DNA from: Nocardioides flavus (ex Wang et al. 2016)
GTDB taxonomy: Bacteria > Actinomycetota > Actinomycetes > Propionibacteriales > Nocardioidaceae
Direction of reading: 5' to 3'
Length of the DNA stretch: 64,000 nucleotides
Assembly (NCBI RefSeq): GCF_014653115.1
Contig: NZ_BNAD01000005.1
Coordinates: 186,001 to 250,000, forward strand
Shown here: positions 40,029-48,293 of the stretch, piece by piece
Position numbering within the stretch: the first letter of the stretch is position 1
Layout: the number at the start of each line of letters is the position of its first letter
The notes under the pieces: model-generated
Seen by the model: only the letters and a program-made list of their open reading frames with translations
Database searches by the model: none
What the model was told of the DNA's origin: nothing
Program-made: the position numbers and the translations under genes

Positions 40029-40646
40029 GTGAACCCCATCCGCACGGCCACCGGACTCATCCAGCTCCCCGCCCACGCCGCAGCAGCGGCAGCCGGGACG
40101 GCGGCAGGCGTCGCCACCACCGGTGTACGGACCACCGCGCGCGTCCTCGGCTGGGTCGCCGGTCGCGTCACCGGCCCGCCCGCGCAGCAGTCGCCGTGGG
40201 CGACCCGTACGGACTCGCCCCGACAGGACTCCGGCGTCGCCGCGCCGGGTGCGACCCGTACGCCCGCCCCGCCCGCGTCTGCCGGGGAGGAGACGCCCGC
40301 GACGGCGGCTCCCGCGACGGCGGCTCCCGCGGCCGCGGCACTGGCGAGGAAGGCCCCCGCGAAGAAGGCCCCCGCGAAGAAGGCCCCCGCGAAGAAGGCC
40401 AGGAAGGCCCCGTCCAAGAAGGCCGCCGTCGTGGCGCCCGCGCTCGGGCTGACCGAGGCCGAGGCGGAGGACGTGCTGCGCACGCCGTCCAGGATCCCGG
40501 CGGCGGGTGACGGGATCAACCCCGACACCACCGAGACGGACCTCCACCAGCCCGGCACCGAGCCGCTGATGGACCCCGCGACCGTGAAGGCGGTCGCGAG
40601 CGAGGCCGAGGTGCTGCAGCGGGCCGCCGACCCCGACAAGGGCTGA
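40029..40646 (+). CDS. Lys/Ala/Pro-repeat protein (205 aa)
   Basis: An N-terminal Ala-rich helix (about 10-50), a Pro-rich linker, then three perfect KAPAK-type repeats (about 108-125) like the histone H1-like tails of actinobacterial HupS-type proteins, and an acidic C terminus. It could be a nucleoid-associated or phasin-like protein. No DNA-binding domain is recognisable. GTG 40029 has GAGAGGA upstream. Confidence 0.65.
   Translation: MNPIRTATGLIQLPAHAAAAAAGTAAGVATTGVRTTARVLGWVAGRVTGPPAQQSPWATRTDSPRQDSGVAAPGATRTPAPPASAGEETPATAAPATAAPAAAALARKAPAKKAPAKKAPAKKARKAPSKKAAVVAPALGLTEAEAEDVLRTPSRIPAAGDGINPDTTETDLHQPGTEPLMDPATVKAVASEAEVLQRAADPDKG
40350..40394 (+). repeat. Three perfect 15-bp tandem repeats within the Lys/Ala gene
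   Basis: AAGGCCCCCGCGAAG repeated at 40350, 40365 and 40380, encoding KAPAK units. Identical DNA copies suggest length variation by slippage. Confidence 0.85.
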
Positions 40647-40683
40647 CCCACAGCCGACCCAGCCGGGTGTCGGTCCCCCGGCC

Positions 40684-40689
40684 TACCCT
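40684..40689 (+). promoter_or_regulatory. -10 box (TACCCT), leaderless
   Basis: TACCCT plus six bases precedes ATG 40696. Confidence 0.45.
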
Positions 40690-40695
40690 CGGACC

Positions 40696-41037
40696 ATGCA
40701 CCGGATCTTCACCACCAGCGTGGCCTCGGTCTACCCGCACTACGTGGCCAAGGCCGAGCGCAAGGGCAGGACGCAGGCGGAGGTCGACCAGGTCATCGAG
40801 TGGCTGACCGGGTTCGACGCCGCCACCCTGCGCCGCCACCTCGACGAGGGGACGACGTTCGCGGAGTTCTTCGGGGCCGCGAGCCTCAACCCCCGCGTCG
40901 ACCAGATCACGGGCTCGGTGTGCGGGGTCAGGGTGCAGGAGGTCGAGGACCCGCTGATGCGGCAGATCCGCTACCTCGACAAGCTGGTCGACGAGCTGGC
41001 CCGGGGCCGTCCGATGGACAAGGTGCTGCGCAGCTGA
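40696..41037 (+). CDS. DUF2200 protein
   Basis: A 113-residue protein matching DUF2200: MHRIFTTSVASVYPHYVAKAERKGRT, VIEWLTGF, and a C-terminal RQIRYLDKLVDELARGRPMDKVLR. Cytoplasmic; function unknown. Confidence 0.9.
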   Translation: MHRIFTTSVASVYPHYVAKAERKGRTQAEVDQVIEWLTGFDAATLRRHLDEGTTFAEFFGAASLNPRVDQITGSVCGVRVQEVEDPLMRQIRYLDKLVDELARGRPMDKVLRS

Positions 41038-41064
41038 GCGGGACGGACGCGGTGGCCCGCGCCC

Positions 41065-41970
41065 TCACTCCTCGCCGCTCCGCCGGCGCAGCCAGGTGAG
41101 CGGGTCGCCGTCGTCGACCGCCAGCCCCTGAAGGCGCAGCAGGTGACGGACGAGCTGGCGTCGCGCGGCGGCGTACGTCACGACGTGCGCGAACACGCTG
41201 CCCAGCACGAAGCTCTCCGGCGGGTCGCAGAGCGCGTCGACCAGCCGGTCCCCCCACGCCCCGCGAGCGTCGAGGTCGCGGACGGTGGCGAGCCACCGCG
41301 GCGCGACCTCGTCGTGGCGGGCGAGGAGGCTCACCGGGTCCCGCTCCCCCGCGGGCGGGAAGTCCGCCCCCTCGATGGCGGCCAGCCAGATCTCCTTGCT
41401 CGCGACCTGGTGCTCCAGCAGCTGGGCCAGCGACTCGTCCGGACCGTCGAAGCCCAGCACCTGCATCGACGGCAGGCCGGTCGCCTCGTACGCCTCGCTC
41501 GGCACACCCTTCGCGAGGTCGAGGAGGTGGCGGGTGTCGTCGAGGTCGTGGCGGACGAGGTGCTCGGTGATCGGGTTCATGGCCTGCTCCGTGGACTGCA
41601 CCCACAGCGAGGTGGGCGGGTGGAAGTGGATGCCGTTGGGCGCCGGCAGCCACTGCCGGACGGCCGGCGTGCTGGGCGGGTGACCGAAGGCGCGCGCGTA
41701 CGCCCGCCCGAAGCCCTCCACGCTCTCGTAGCCGGCCTCGAAGGCCGCGTCGGTGACGCTCGACCCCTGCGCGATCCGCCACGCGGCCCGCTCCAGCATC
41801 ACCCGCCGACGCATCGCCACCGGCGGCTCGCCGGCGTCGCGCCGCAGGCGACGGCTGAAGTGGAACGGCGAGGAGTACGCACCGCCGGCCATGTCCGCCA
41901 GGGTCACGTGGTCCTCGTCCAGCACGGCGTCGAGGAGCTCGCGCAGCCGGTCGCGTCCTGACTCGCTCAT
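41065..41970 (-). CDS. AraC-type HTH protein with DinB-like C-terminal domain
   Basis: A 301-residue protein: N-terminal AraC-like double HTH (TLADMAGGAYSSPFHFSRRLRRDAGEPP, SVTDAAFEAGYESVEGFGRAYARAFG) and, after residue 130, a DinB-like four-helix domain with conserved His. DinB folds bind metal and often act in thiol-dependent (mycothiol) reactions, so this may be a regulator with a sensory thiol/metal domain. ATG 41970 follows CAGACT (41982-41977). Confidence 0.8.
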   Translation of the reverse strand: MSESGRDRLRELLDAVLDEDHVTLADMAGGAYSSPFHFSRRLRRDAGEPPVAMRRRVMLERAAWRIAQGSSVTDAAFEAGYESVEGFGRAYARAFGHPPSTPAVRQWLPAPNGIHFHPPTSLWVQSTEQAMNPITEHLVRHDLDDTRHLLDLAKGVPSEAYEATGLPSMQVLGFDGPDESLAQLLEHQVASKEIWLAAIEGADFPPAGERDPVSLLARHDEVAPRWLATVRDLDARGAWGDRLVDALCDPPESFVLGSVFAHVVTYAAARRQLVRHLLRLQGLAVDDGDPLTWLRRRSGEE

Positions 41971-41976
41971 GACCTC

Positions 41977-41982
41977 AGTCTG
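41977..41982 (-). promoter_or_regulatory. -10 box (CAGACT), leaderless
   Basis: CAGACT plus six bases precedes ATG 41970. It argues against the GTG at 41988, which lies upstream of the box. Confidence 0.4.
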
Positions 41983-42047
41983 GGTCACGGGCCGCCGTCG
42001 CGACCCGACCGGGATTGCCGTGTGCTCCGGGGGGCGCGGGTCGGGCC

Positions 42048-42956
42048 TCAGCGCGTCGCGACCGTCCGCACGGACGCTGCGACGGCGCGCGCCCCGACCC
42101 CCATCACGACGGTGTAGTGGTTCACCGCGTCGAGACGCTCGAGCCGGAGGCGCGGACGTCGCCGGCGCAGGTCGGCGACGACCTCGGCACCGTAGAGCGG
42201 CGGAGCCTCACCGGTCATGCCGTGCTCGGCCACGAGGAGCGTGGCCGGGGTGTCGAGCACCTCCTGCGCCCGTGCGACGTCGGCTCCGACGAGCAGGTCG
42301 CGCGAGTCGGCGTCCACGGCCTCACGTACGGTGCGCGACGCGAGCGCGGGCTCCGAGCCGCAGAGGTCGGAGTCGGCGTACGCCTCCATGCGGGGACCCC
42401 ACTCCCCCGCCAGCGCGGGATGCGCCCGCCACAGTGCACGGTGTGCCTCGTGGTCCTCGAACCGCATGTCGAGCCGACGCAGCGACGGTCCGATCACTGC
42501 TTCGGCGACCTCCTCCGGCGACATCGACGGGGGCATCGGCAGCGGTGGCCCACCGTCGACGAGCACGAGGCCGGCGCAGCGATCGGGGTGGCGGTGAGCG
42601 GTCACGAGTGCGACGAACGCACCCATCGAGTGACCCACCAGCACCGCTCGCTCGTGCCCGAGCGCGTCGAGCACCGCCACCAGGTCGTCGGCGTGCGTCG
42701 CCATCCCCCACGGCCCCGGCAGCTCCCGCGAGCGTCCTCGGCCGCGCAGGTCCGGAGCGACCACCTCCCGTGCGGGCAGCTCGTCAGCCAGCCACCCCCA
42801 GGAGAGGTGGTGCGCGGTGACGCCGTGCACGGCGAGCACCGGAGGGTCCGGCACCTGGGTGGTCCCGCTCGCGGCGAGGGACGGGTCGCCGGACCACCGA
42901 CCGACGTGGAGAAGCCCGCCGCGGACCGGGACGGTGACCGCGCCGTAGCGACTCAC
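42048..42956 (-). CDS. Alpha/beta hydrolase
   Basis: A 302-residue hydrolase: oxyanion region VLAVHGVTAHHLSWGW, nucleophile LVGHSMGAF, and the catalytic His in VNHYTVVMG. Last gene of the Liv-type operon, coupled by a GTGA overlap to the SDR gene. It may hydrolyse a thioester or ester intermediate of the pathway. Confidence 0.88.
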   Translation of the reverse strand: MSRYGAVTVPVRGGLLHVGRWSGDPSLAASGTTQVPDPPVLAVHGVTAHHLSWGWLADELPAREVVAPDLRGRGRSRELPGPWGMATHADDLVAVLDALGHERAVLVGHSMGAFVALVTAHRHPDRCAGLVLVDGGPPLPMPPSMSPEEVAEAVIGPSLRRLDMRFEDHEAHRALWRAHPALAGEWGPRMEAYADSDLCGSEPALASRTVREAVDADSRDLLVGADVARAQEVLDTPATLLVAEHGMTGEAPPLYGAEVVADLRRRRPRLRLERLDAVNHYTVVMGVGARAVAASVRTVATR

Positions 42957-43801
42957 GACGAGAGCAGGGCGACCTGGTCGGCCAGCGAGGCGGGCTCGGT
43001 CCAGGGCTCCAGCGCGCGCAGGCCCTCCTCGGTCGCGGCGAGCTCCTCCACGGTCGGCACCTCGTCGAAGACCACCCCCGGTCCCTCCACGACGGCCACC
43101 CGGGCGTACCGACCACCCGCCACGGACCAGATGCTGCCGGTCTGGGTGCAGTCGGGGTCGGCGAGCCAGGCCACGAGCGGCGAGACCCACGCGGGGTCGA
43201 GCCGAGCCAGCACGTCCTCGGGCAGGACGTCCTCCGTCATGGCCGAGCGCGCCAGCGGCGCGATCGCGTTGACCCGTACGCCGGCACGCGCGCCCTCGAG
43301 CGCGAGGGTGCGGGTCAGCCCGACGAGCCCCATCTTGGCGGCCGAGTAGTTGGCCTGCCCGAAGTTGCCGTAGAGGCCGGAGCCCGACGACGTCATCACG
43401 ACGCTGCCGCCCCCCTCCTGCAGGTGCGGCCACGCAGCCATGGTGACGTGGAAGGCGCCGAGCAGGTGCACGGCGAGGACGTCCTCGACCATGTCGGTCG
43501 TCATCTTGGCGAACGACTTGTCGCGCAGGATCCCGGCGTTGTTGACCACCACGTCGAGCCGCCCGAACTCCTCGAGGGCCGCTGCGACGATGCGGTCACC
43601 GCCGTCGCGGGTGTCGACGCCGCAGGTCACGCCGACGGCACGACCGCCGGCTGCGCGGACCTCCTCGACGACCGGTCCGGGGTCGGCGACGTCGTTGACG
43701 ACCACGGCGGTGCCGCGCGCGGCCAGCGCCAGCGCGTGGCTGCGTCCCAAGGCGCCTCCGGCGCCCGTCACGACCGCCACCCTCGACTCGTGCGAGCTCA
43801 T
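42953..43801 (-). CDS. Short-chain dehydrogenase/reductase (hydroxyacyl-CoA dehydrogenase-like)
   Basis: A 282-residue SDR: VVTGAGGALGRSHALALAARG, NNAGILRDKSFAKMT, MTSSGSGLYGNFGQANYSAAK with Ser and Y-x3-K. The NNAGILRDKSF stretch is typical of the 3-hydroxyacyl-CoA dehydrogenase module of MFE-2-like enzymes. Coupled to both neighbours by 4-bp overlaps; probable beta-oxidation-type step. Confidence 0.9.
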   Translation of the reverse strand: MSSHESRVAVVTGAGGALGRSHALALAARGTAVVVNDVADPGPVVEEVRAAGGRAVGVTCGVDTRDGGDRIVAAALEEFGRLDVVVNNAGILRDKSFAKMTTDMVEDVLAVHLLGAFHVTMAAWPHLQEGGGSVVMTSSGSGLYGNFGQANYSAAKMGLVGLTRTLALEGARAGVRVNAIAPLARSAMTEDVLPEDVLARLDPAWVSPLVAWLADPDCTQTGSIWSVAGGRYARVAVVEGPGVVFDEVPTVEELAATEEGLRALEPWTEPASLADQVALLSS

Positions 43802-44817
43802 GCGTTCTCCTCTCCCCAGCGCACGACGGTCGCGGCCCAGGTGTATCCGGTGCCCGCGGCGAGCGCGAGCACGTGGTCTCCGTCGCGCACGTCGCCGGCG
43901 GCGACGGCGCGGTCCAGCGCGAGCATGGGGTCGACACCGCTCATGTGACCGGTGTCGTCGAGGTAGGACGCCCGGTCGGCGGGGATCCCGAGCGCGTCGA
44001 CCAGCTCGTCGTGCATCGACCGCTTCATGTGGATCCCGCAGAGGTGCGACACGTCGGCGAGGCTGATCCCGGAGCGCTTGCACGCGACCTCGGCCGCGCG
44101 CACGAAGTTGGGCAACGACACCGGGTCGAGGCGCGCCTTCATGTCGGCCGGGTCCTCCACGCTGAGCAGGTGCCGGCGCTCACGGACCGTCTGCTCGCTG
44201 GCCGGCTCCACGCTGCCGCCCGCCGGGACCTTGACGTGGCGGCTGAAGGAGCCGTCGGTGATCATGTGGCTGCCGAGCACCTCGTTGCGACCGAGACCGC
44301 GCTCGAGCACGGCAGCCGCCGCACCGTCGCCGAAGTTGTAGGTGAAGCGCGAGCCGGGGTCGTCGTAGTCGACCAGGTAGGACTCCCGGCACGCGGCCAC
44401 GAGCAGGACACGGCGCAGCTCGTCCTCGGCCAGCAGCATGTCGCGAGCCACCCGCAGTGCCACCGGGGTGCCGCAGGACACGTAGTCGAGCTCGAGGGCG
44501 AAGGCCTCCGTGCACCCGAGGCGGTCCGCGACCCGCGGGGCGACCTGCCAGACCGCGTGGTCCTTCCAGGTCGAGCCGTAGTAGACGACGGCGTCCACCT
44601 CGCGCGGCTCCAGCCCCGCCGCGTCGAGCGCTCGCTGACCGGCCGAGACGGCCATGTCGCTGACGTGCTCGTCGGGGGCGGCCACGTGCTTGCCGCGGAC
44701 GCCGAACTTCTCCGCGACCACGGCTTCCGGGATGCCGCTGGCGAGACCGATCTCGCGGGCCGCCATCCACCGCTCGGGCAGGTAGTGCGCGGTGGCTGCG
44801 ATGCCGACCGTCCTCAT
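43798..44817 (-). CDS. KASIII-like (3-oxoacyl-ACP synthase III family) protein with altered active site
   Basis: A 339-residue thiolase-fold enzyme: Cys115 in DYVSCGTPVAL, His263 in LCGIHMKRSMH. Where FabH has Asn in GNTSAAS, this protein reads TGHMSGVD with His291. The family does decarboxylating or non-decarboxylating Claisen chemistry. The catabolic neighbours (SDR, acyl-CoA genes, Liv transporter) argue against fatty acid synthesis. Its role may be C-C bond cleavage or formation on a CoA ester. ATGA overlaps on both sides. Confidence 0.85.
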   Translation of the reverse strand: MRTVGIAATAHYLPERWMAAREIGLASGIPEAVVAEKFGVRGKHVAAPDEHVSDMAVSAGQRALDAAGLEPREVDAVVYYGSTWKDHAVWQVAPRVADRLGCTEAFALELDYVSCGTPVALRVARDMLLAEDELRRVLLVAACRESYLVDYDDPGSRFTYNFGDGAAAAVLERGLGRNEVLGSHMITDGSFSRHVKVPAGGSVEPASEQTVRERRHLLSVEDPADMKARLDPVSLPNFVRAAEVACKRSGISLADVSHLCGIHMKRSMHDELVDALGIPADRASYLDDTGHMSGVDPMLALDRAVAAGDVRDGDHVLALAAGTGYTWAATVVRWGEENA

Positions 44818-45452
44818 GCGTCTCCCCTGGTCGCCAGTCCACGCTCGACGAAGCCCATCACCTGGTCGAACACGTCGTCGGGCACCGTGTCGGACTCGCC
44901 CCACAGCACCCAGCGGGCGCCGACCATCTCGCCGATGGCCATCAGGATCCACGACACGACCTCGGGATCGGCCTCGCCGATCTCCCCCGCCGCCATGGCC
45001 GTACGAAGCCCCTCGACGTAGCCGATCGAGATCCGCTCGTAGTGCTCGCGCAGGATGTCGGGCGCCACGATCTCGGCCTGCCGGATGATCCGGTAGAGGG
45101 CGGGGTGCTCCGCGACGAACTCGAAGTAGCCGCGGAAGCCGAGGCGCTCGCGCTCCGCGCGGGTGGAGCCCTGGTCCGAGCGCTCCCTCATCGCGTGGCG
45201 CACGCGCCGGTTGAGGTCGCGCACGAGCTCGTCGAAGACTTGCTGCTTGCTCTCGAAGTAGAGGTAGAACGTGCCTTGGGCGACCTTGGCGGCCTCGGTG
45301 ATCTTCACGATCGACGCGTCGTGGTAGCCGTGCTCGGCGAACACGGCCTCCGCCGCCTCGAGCAGTGCCGTACGCGTACGCACGCCGCGGTTCGTCAGTG
45401 CCCGGCCGCCGGCACCGCTGGGTGCCGGGTCCACGTCCCAGGTGGTGCTCAT
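44814..45452 (-). CDS. TetR/AcrR-family regulator within the Liv operon
   Basis: A 212-residue TetR protein: HTH ASIVKITEAAKVAQGTFYLYFESKQQVFDELV and a helical ligand domain. Cotranscribed with the transporter and catabolic genes (ATGA overlaps), so it is the best candidate to bind the operator shared by the promoters at 50344 and 56067, with a pathway acyl-CoA as ligand. Confidence 0.9.
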   Translation of the reverse strand: MSTTWDVDPAPSGAGGRALTNRGVRTRTALLEAAEAVFAEHGYHDASIVKITEAAKVAQGTFYLYFESKQQVFDELVRDLNRRVRHAMRERSDQGSTRAERERLGFRGYFEFVAEHPALYRIIRQAEIVAPDILREHYERISIGYVEGLRTAMAAGEIGEADPEVVSWILMAIGEMVGARWVLWGESDTVPDDVFDQVMGFVERGLATRGDA

Positions 45453-46639
45453 CGTGCCGCTCCTTCGTGCTCGTGACGGGCGCCGTCGTGCGCGGCCCCG
45501 GTGGCGGCCTGGTCGGGCTGCTGGACCGTCCCTGTCCTTGATCCTCCCGCGACTGCGGTCGCGACGTCGCCCCCGCCACGCCCGGTCCGTGCGGGGCGCA
45601 CGCGGGACACGAGGCCCGCCACTCCTCCGGGCACGAAGAGCACGACGATGACGAACAGCACCCCGAGGGCGAACAGCGGCTCGGACAGCGGCACCCGTAC
45701 GACGGCCGGCAGGTCCTGCATGCTCGGAGAGGTGGCGAGCTCGGCGAGCCGGTGGTCGAGGTAGGTGTAGAGCATGCCGCCCACGAGCGCACCCCAGAGC
45801 CGACCGGCACCGCCGAGCACGACCATCACGAGCAGCGTGAGGGTGAAGGTGGAGGTGGTGACCCGCGGGTTCGCTCCCCCGACGACCAGCACGTAGACCA
45901 CCCCGCACGCGGTGGCGAGGAACGAGGCGAGGACGAGGACGGTGAGCTTGTAGCGGTAGGGCGACAGCCCGAGGACCTCCACGCGCCGCTCGTTCTCGCG
46001 GATCGCCTGCCAGACCCGGCCCGCGGGCGACCTAGTGGCGACGTGGGCCACGACGTACACCACGACGACGAGCGCGAGGGCCAGCCAGTAGACGTTGCGG
46101 GTGTTGACGATCCCGACGAACGCCTCGGGCACCTCGCGGAAGGGCAGCGAGCGGCCGAGCTCACCGCCGGTGACGTCGAGCGGGTCGCGCACCACGAAGA
46201 TCGCACCCGCCTGGGCGAAGGCCAGGGTCACCATCGCGAAGGCGATGTCCTTGACGCGCAGGCACACCGCGCCCACCACGAGCGGGAGCACCAGCCCGGC
46301 CACCAGCACGAGCAGGACACCGGAGCCGAAGCCGAGACCCAGCTCGGAGGTCACGACCACCGTCCCGTACACGCCGAGCGCGAAGTAGAGGGCGTGGCCG
46401 AAGGACAGAAGGCCGGTGAAGCCGAAGAGCAGGTCGTAGGTCAGCGCCAGGGCGCCGAAGACCAGCATCAGCGCGAGCAGGTGCAGCACGCCCGGGCTGT
46501 CGAGCGCGCCGTCGAACACGAACGGCACCTCGCGGTTGAGGAACGGGATCGCCACGGCGAGCCCGAGCAGGGCGACGACGACGACCCGGCGCACGTGCGC
46601 GGCGGTCGTGCCGGTCCCGGTGGTGTGGCGCTCGGTCAT
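45449..46639 (-). CDS. livM: Branched-chain amino acid-type ABC transporter permease LivM
   Basis: A 396-residue permease with about ten helices and the LivM signature YDLLFGFTGLLSFGHALYFALGVY. The C-terminal ~45 residues are a polar His/Gly/Ala-rich tail not usual for the family. ATGA overlap with livH. In this context the substrate is probably the carboxylate degraded by the linked genes rather than leucine. Confidence 0.93.
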   Translation of the reverse strand: MTERHTTGTGTTAAHVRRVVVVALLGLAVAIPFLNREVPFVFDGALDSPGVLHLLALMLVFGALALTYDLLFGFTGLLSFGHALYFALGVYGTVVVTSELGLGFGSGVLLVLVAGLVLPLVVGAVCLRVKDIAFAMVTLAFAQAGAIFVVRDPLDVTGGELGRSLPFREVPEAFVGIVNTRNVYWLALALVVVVYVVAHVATRSPAGRVWQAIRENERRVEVLGLSPYRYKLTVLVLASFLATACGVVYVLVVGGANPRVTTSTFTLTLLVMVVLGGAGRLWGALVGGMLYTYLDHRLAELATSPSMQDLPAVVRVPLSEPLFALGVLFVIVVLFVPGGVAGLVSRVRPARTGRGGGDVATAVAGGSRTGTVQQPDQAATGAAHDGARHEHEGAAR

Positions 46640-47520
46640 GCGACCCTCCCCAGGAGGCCTTGCGGACGGACCAGGAGCACGACGGCGAGCATCGCGACGA
46701 CGATGAGGTCGCCCATGCCGACCGCTCCGTAGTAGTTGGCGTACTGCTGGAGCAACCCGACCGCCAGCGCAGCGAGCGCCGAGCCGGGGATCGAGCCCAG
46801 GCCACCGATGATGACCACGATGAAGGCGAAGATCAGCAGGCTCGTGCCCTGCTCGGCGGTGATCGTGCCGAAGAAGGCGCCGGTGAGGATGCCTGCGAGC
46901 GAGGCCAGCGCACCACCGATCGCGAAGACCAGGGTGAAGGCCCGGCCGACGTCGATGCCGAGCGCCGAGACCATGTCGCGGTTCTCGACGCCGGCCCGGA
47001 TGACCAGGCCGTAGCGCGTGCGCCGCAGGAAGAACATCAGGCCGGCGAAGACCAGGGCAGCTGTCACGATCACGACCAGGCGCGAGTTGGGGACCGCGGC
47101 CCCGCCGATGCGGGTCACCTCGTTCATCCAGTCCGGCACGACGACGCGGACCGGGTCCGAGCCGAAGACCGCACGGGCGAGGGCGGTGACGGCCAGCAGC
47201 AGGCCGACCGTCAGCAGGACCTGCCCGACGTGGTCGCCGTAGAGCCGTCGGACCAGGCCGAGCTCCATCAGGACCGCGACGAGCGTGCCGACCACGAGAC
47301 CTGCCAGCAGCGCGACGACGAAGACGACCCCGACCGGCAGCACCCCGGTGAGCTCGGTCCCCACCAGCCACGACGCGTAGGCGCCGACTGTCAGGAAGGC
47401 GGCGTGGGCGAAGTTGAGCACGTCCATCAAGCCGTAGATCAGCGACAGCCCCGACGCCACCAAGAAGTAGAGGCCGGCCAGACCGAGACCGGTGACCGTG
47501 AGGAGCAGGAAGGTCGTCAT
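46636..47520 (-). CDS. livH: Branched-chain amino acid-type ABC transporter permease LivH
   Basis: A 294-residue permease, eight helices, with SLIYGLMDVLNFAHAAFLTVGAYASW, the LivH hallmark. Forms the membrane channel with LivM. ATGA overlap with livF. Confidence 0.95.
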   Translation of the reverse strand: MTTFLLLTVTGLGLAGLYFLVASGLSLIYGLMDVLNFAHAAFLTVGAYASWLVGTELTGVLPVGVVFVVALLAGLVVGTLVAVLMELGLVRRLYGDHVGQVLLTVGLLLAVTALARAVFGSDPVRVVVPDWMNEVTRIGGAAVPNSRLVVIVTAALVFAGLMFFLRRTRYGLVIRAGVENRDMVSALGIDVGRAFTLVFAIGGALASLAGILTGAFFGTITAEQGTSLLIFAFIVVIIGGLGSIPGSALAALAVGLLQQYANYYGAVGMGDLIVVAMLAVVLLVRPQGLLGRVA

Positions 47521-48293
47521 CGGTGCGCACCCCCGTGGTGCACGCCGAGCAGCTCCTGGGTGAGCGCCTCGTCCTCGAAGAACTCCGGCGCCGACCCCTC
47601 GTGGACCACCCGGCCCTGGTCGAGCACGACGACGCGGCGAGCCATGTGGCGGATCACCGCGAGGTTCTGCTCCACCACGACCGTGGTGACGAGCTGCGCC
47701 ATCTGCTCCAGGGCCACCGCGACCTCACGGACCAGGTTGGGCGCGAGACCCTGGCTGGGCTCGTCGATGAGCAGGAGCCGGTTGTCGTCGTTGAGCAACG
47801 CGCGAGCCAGGGCGAGCATCTGCTGCTCGCCGCCCGACATCGATCCCGCGCGCTGGCCACGACGCTCCTTCAGCCGCGGGAACAGCTCGTGCACGAGGTC
47901 GTAGCGGTGCCCGGCTCCGGGACGCTCGGCGAGACGCAGGTTCTCCGCGACGGTCAGGCCGGCGAAGACGTCCCGGTTCTCCGGGACGTAGCCCACGCCA
48001 CGGCGTACGACGTCGTGCGTCGTCGAACCCGACACGTCCTGTCCGTCGAGGTCGATCGAGCCGCGCCGTTCGACCAGGCCGAGGATGCTGCGCAGGGTCG
48101 TGGTCTTGCCGGCGCCGTTGCGGCCCAGCAGTGCGGTGATCTGACCTGCAGGGACGGTGAAGCCCACGCCGTGCAGGATGTGCGACTCGCCGATGAAGGC
48201 GTCGACGCCGTCGAGTCGCAGGATCGGCGTGGCGGCATCCGGCGGGTCGTTCTCCGGCGCAGTGGGGACCCGGTGGTCCGGTCGAGTGGTCAC
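47517..48293 (-). CDS. livF: ABC transporter ATP-binding protein LivF
   Basis: A 258-residue ATPase: Walker A LLGRNGAGKTTTLRS, signature SMSGGEQQMLALARALL, Walker B LLLIDEPSQGLAP. The N-terminal ~25 residues are a Pro/Asp-rich extension. GTG 48293 overlaps the livG stop. Confidence 0.95.
   Translation of the reverse strand: MTTRPDHRVPTAPENDPPDAATPILRLDGVDAFIGESHILHGVGFTVPAGQITALLGRNGAGKTTTLRSILGLVERRGSIDLDGQDVSGSTTHDVVRRGVGYVPENRDVFAGLTVAENLRLAERPGAGHRYDLVHELFPRLKERRGQRAGSMSGGEQQMLALARALLNDDNRLLLIDEPSQGLAPNLVREVAVALEQMAQLVTTVVVEQNLAVIRHMARRVVVLDQGRVVHEGSAPEFFEDEALTQELLGVHHGGAHR

Noticed and set aside
40350-40400. Repeat cluster as a CRISPR array
   Set aside because: Repeats are contiguous, 15 bp, in frame in a coding sequence and have no spacers.
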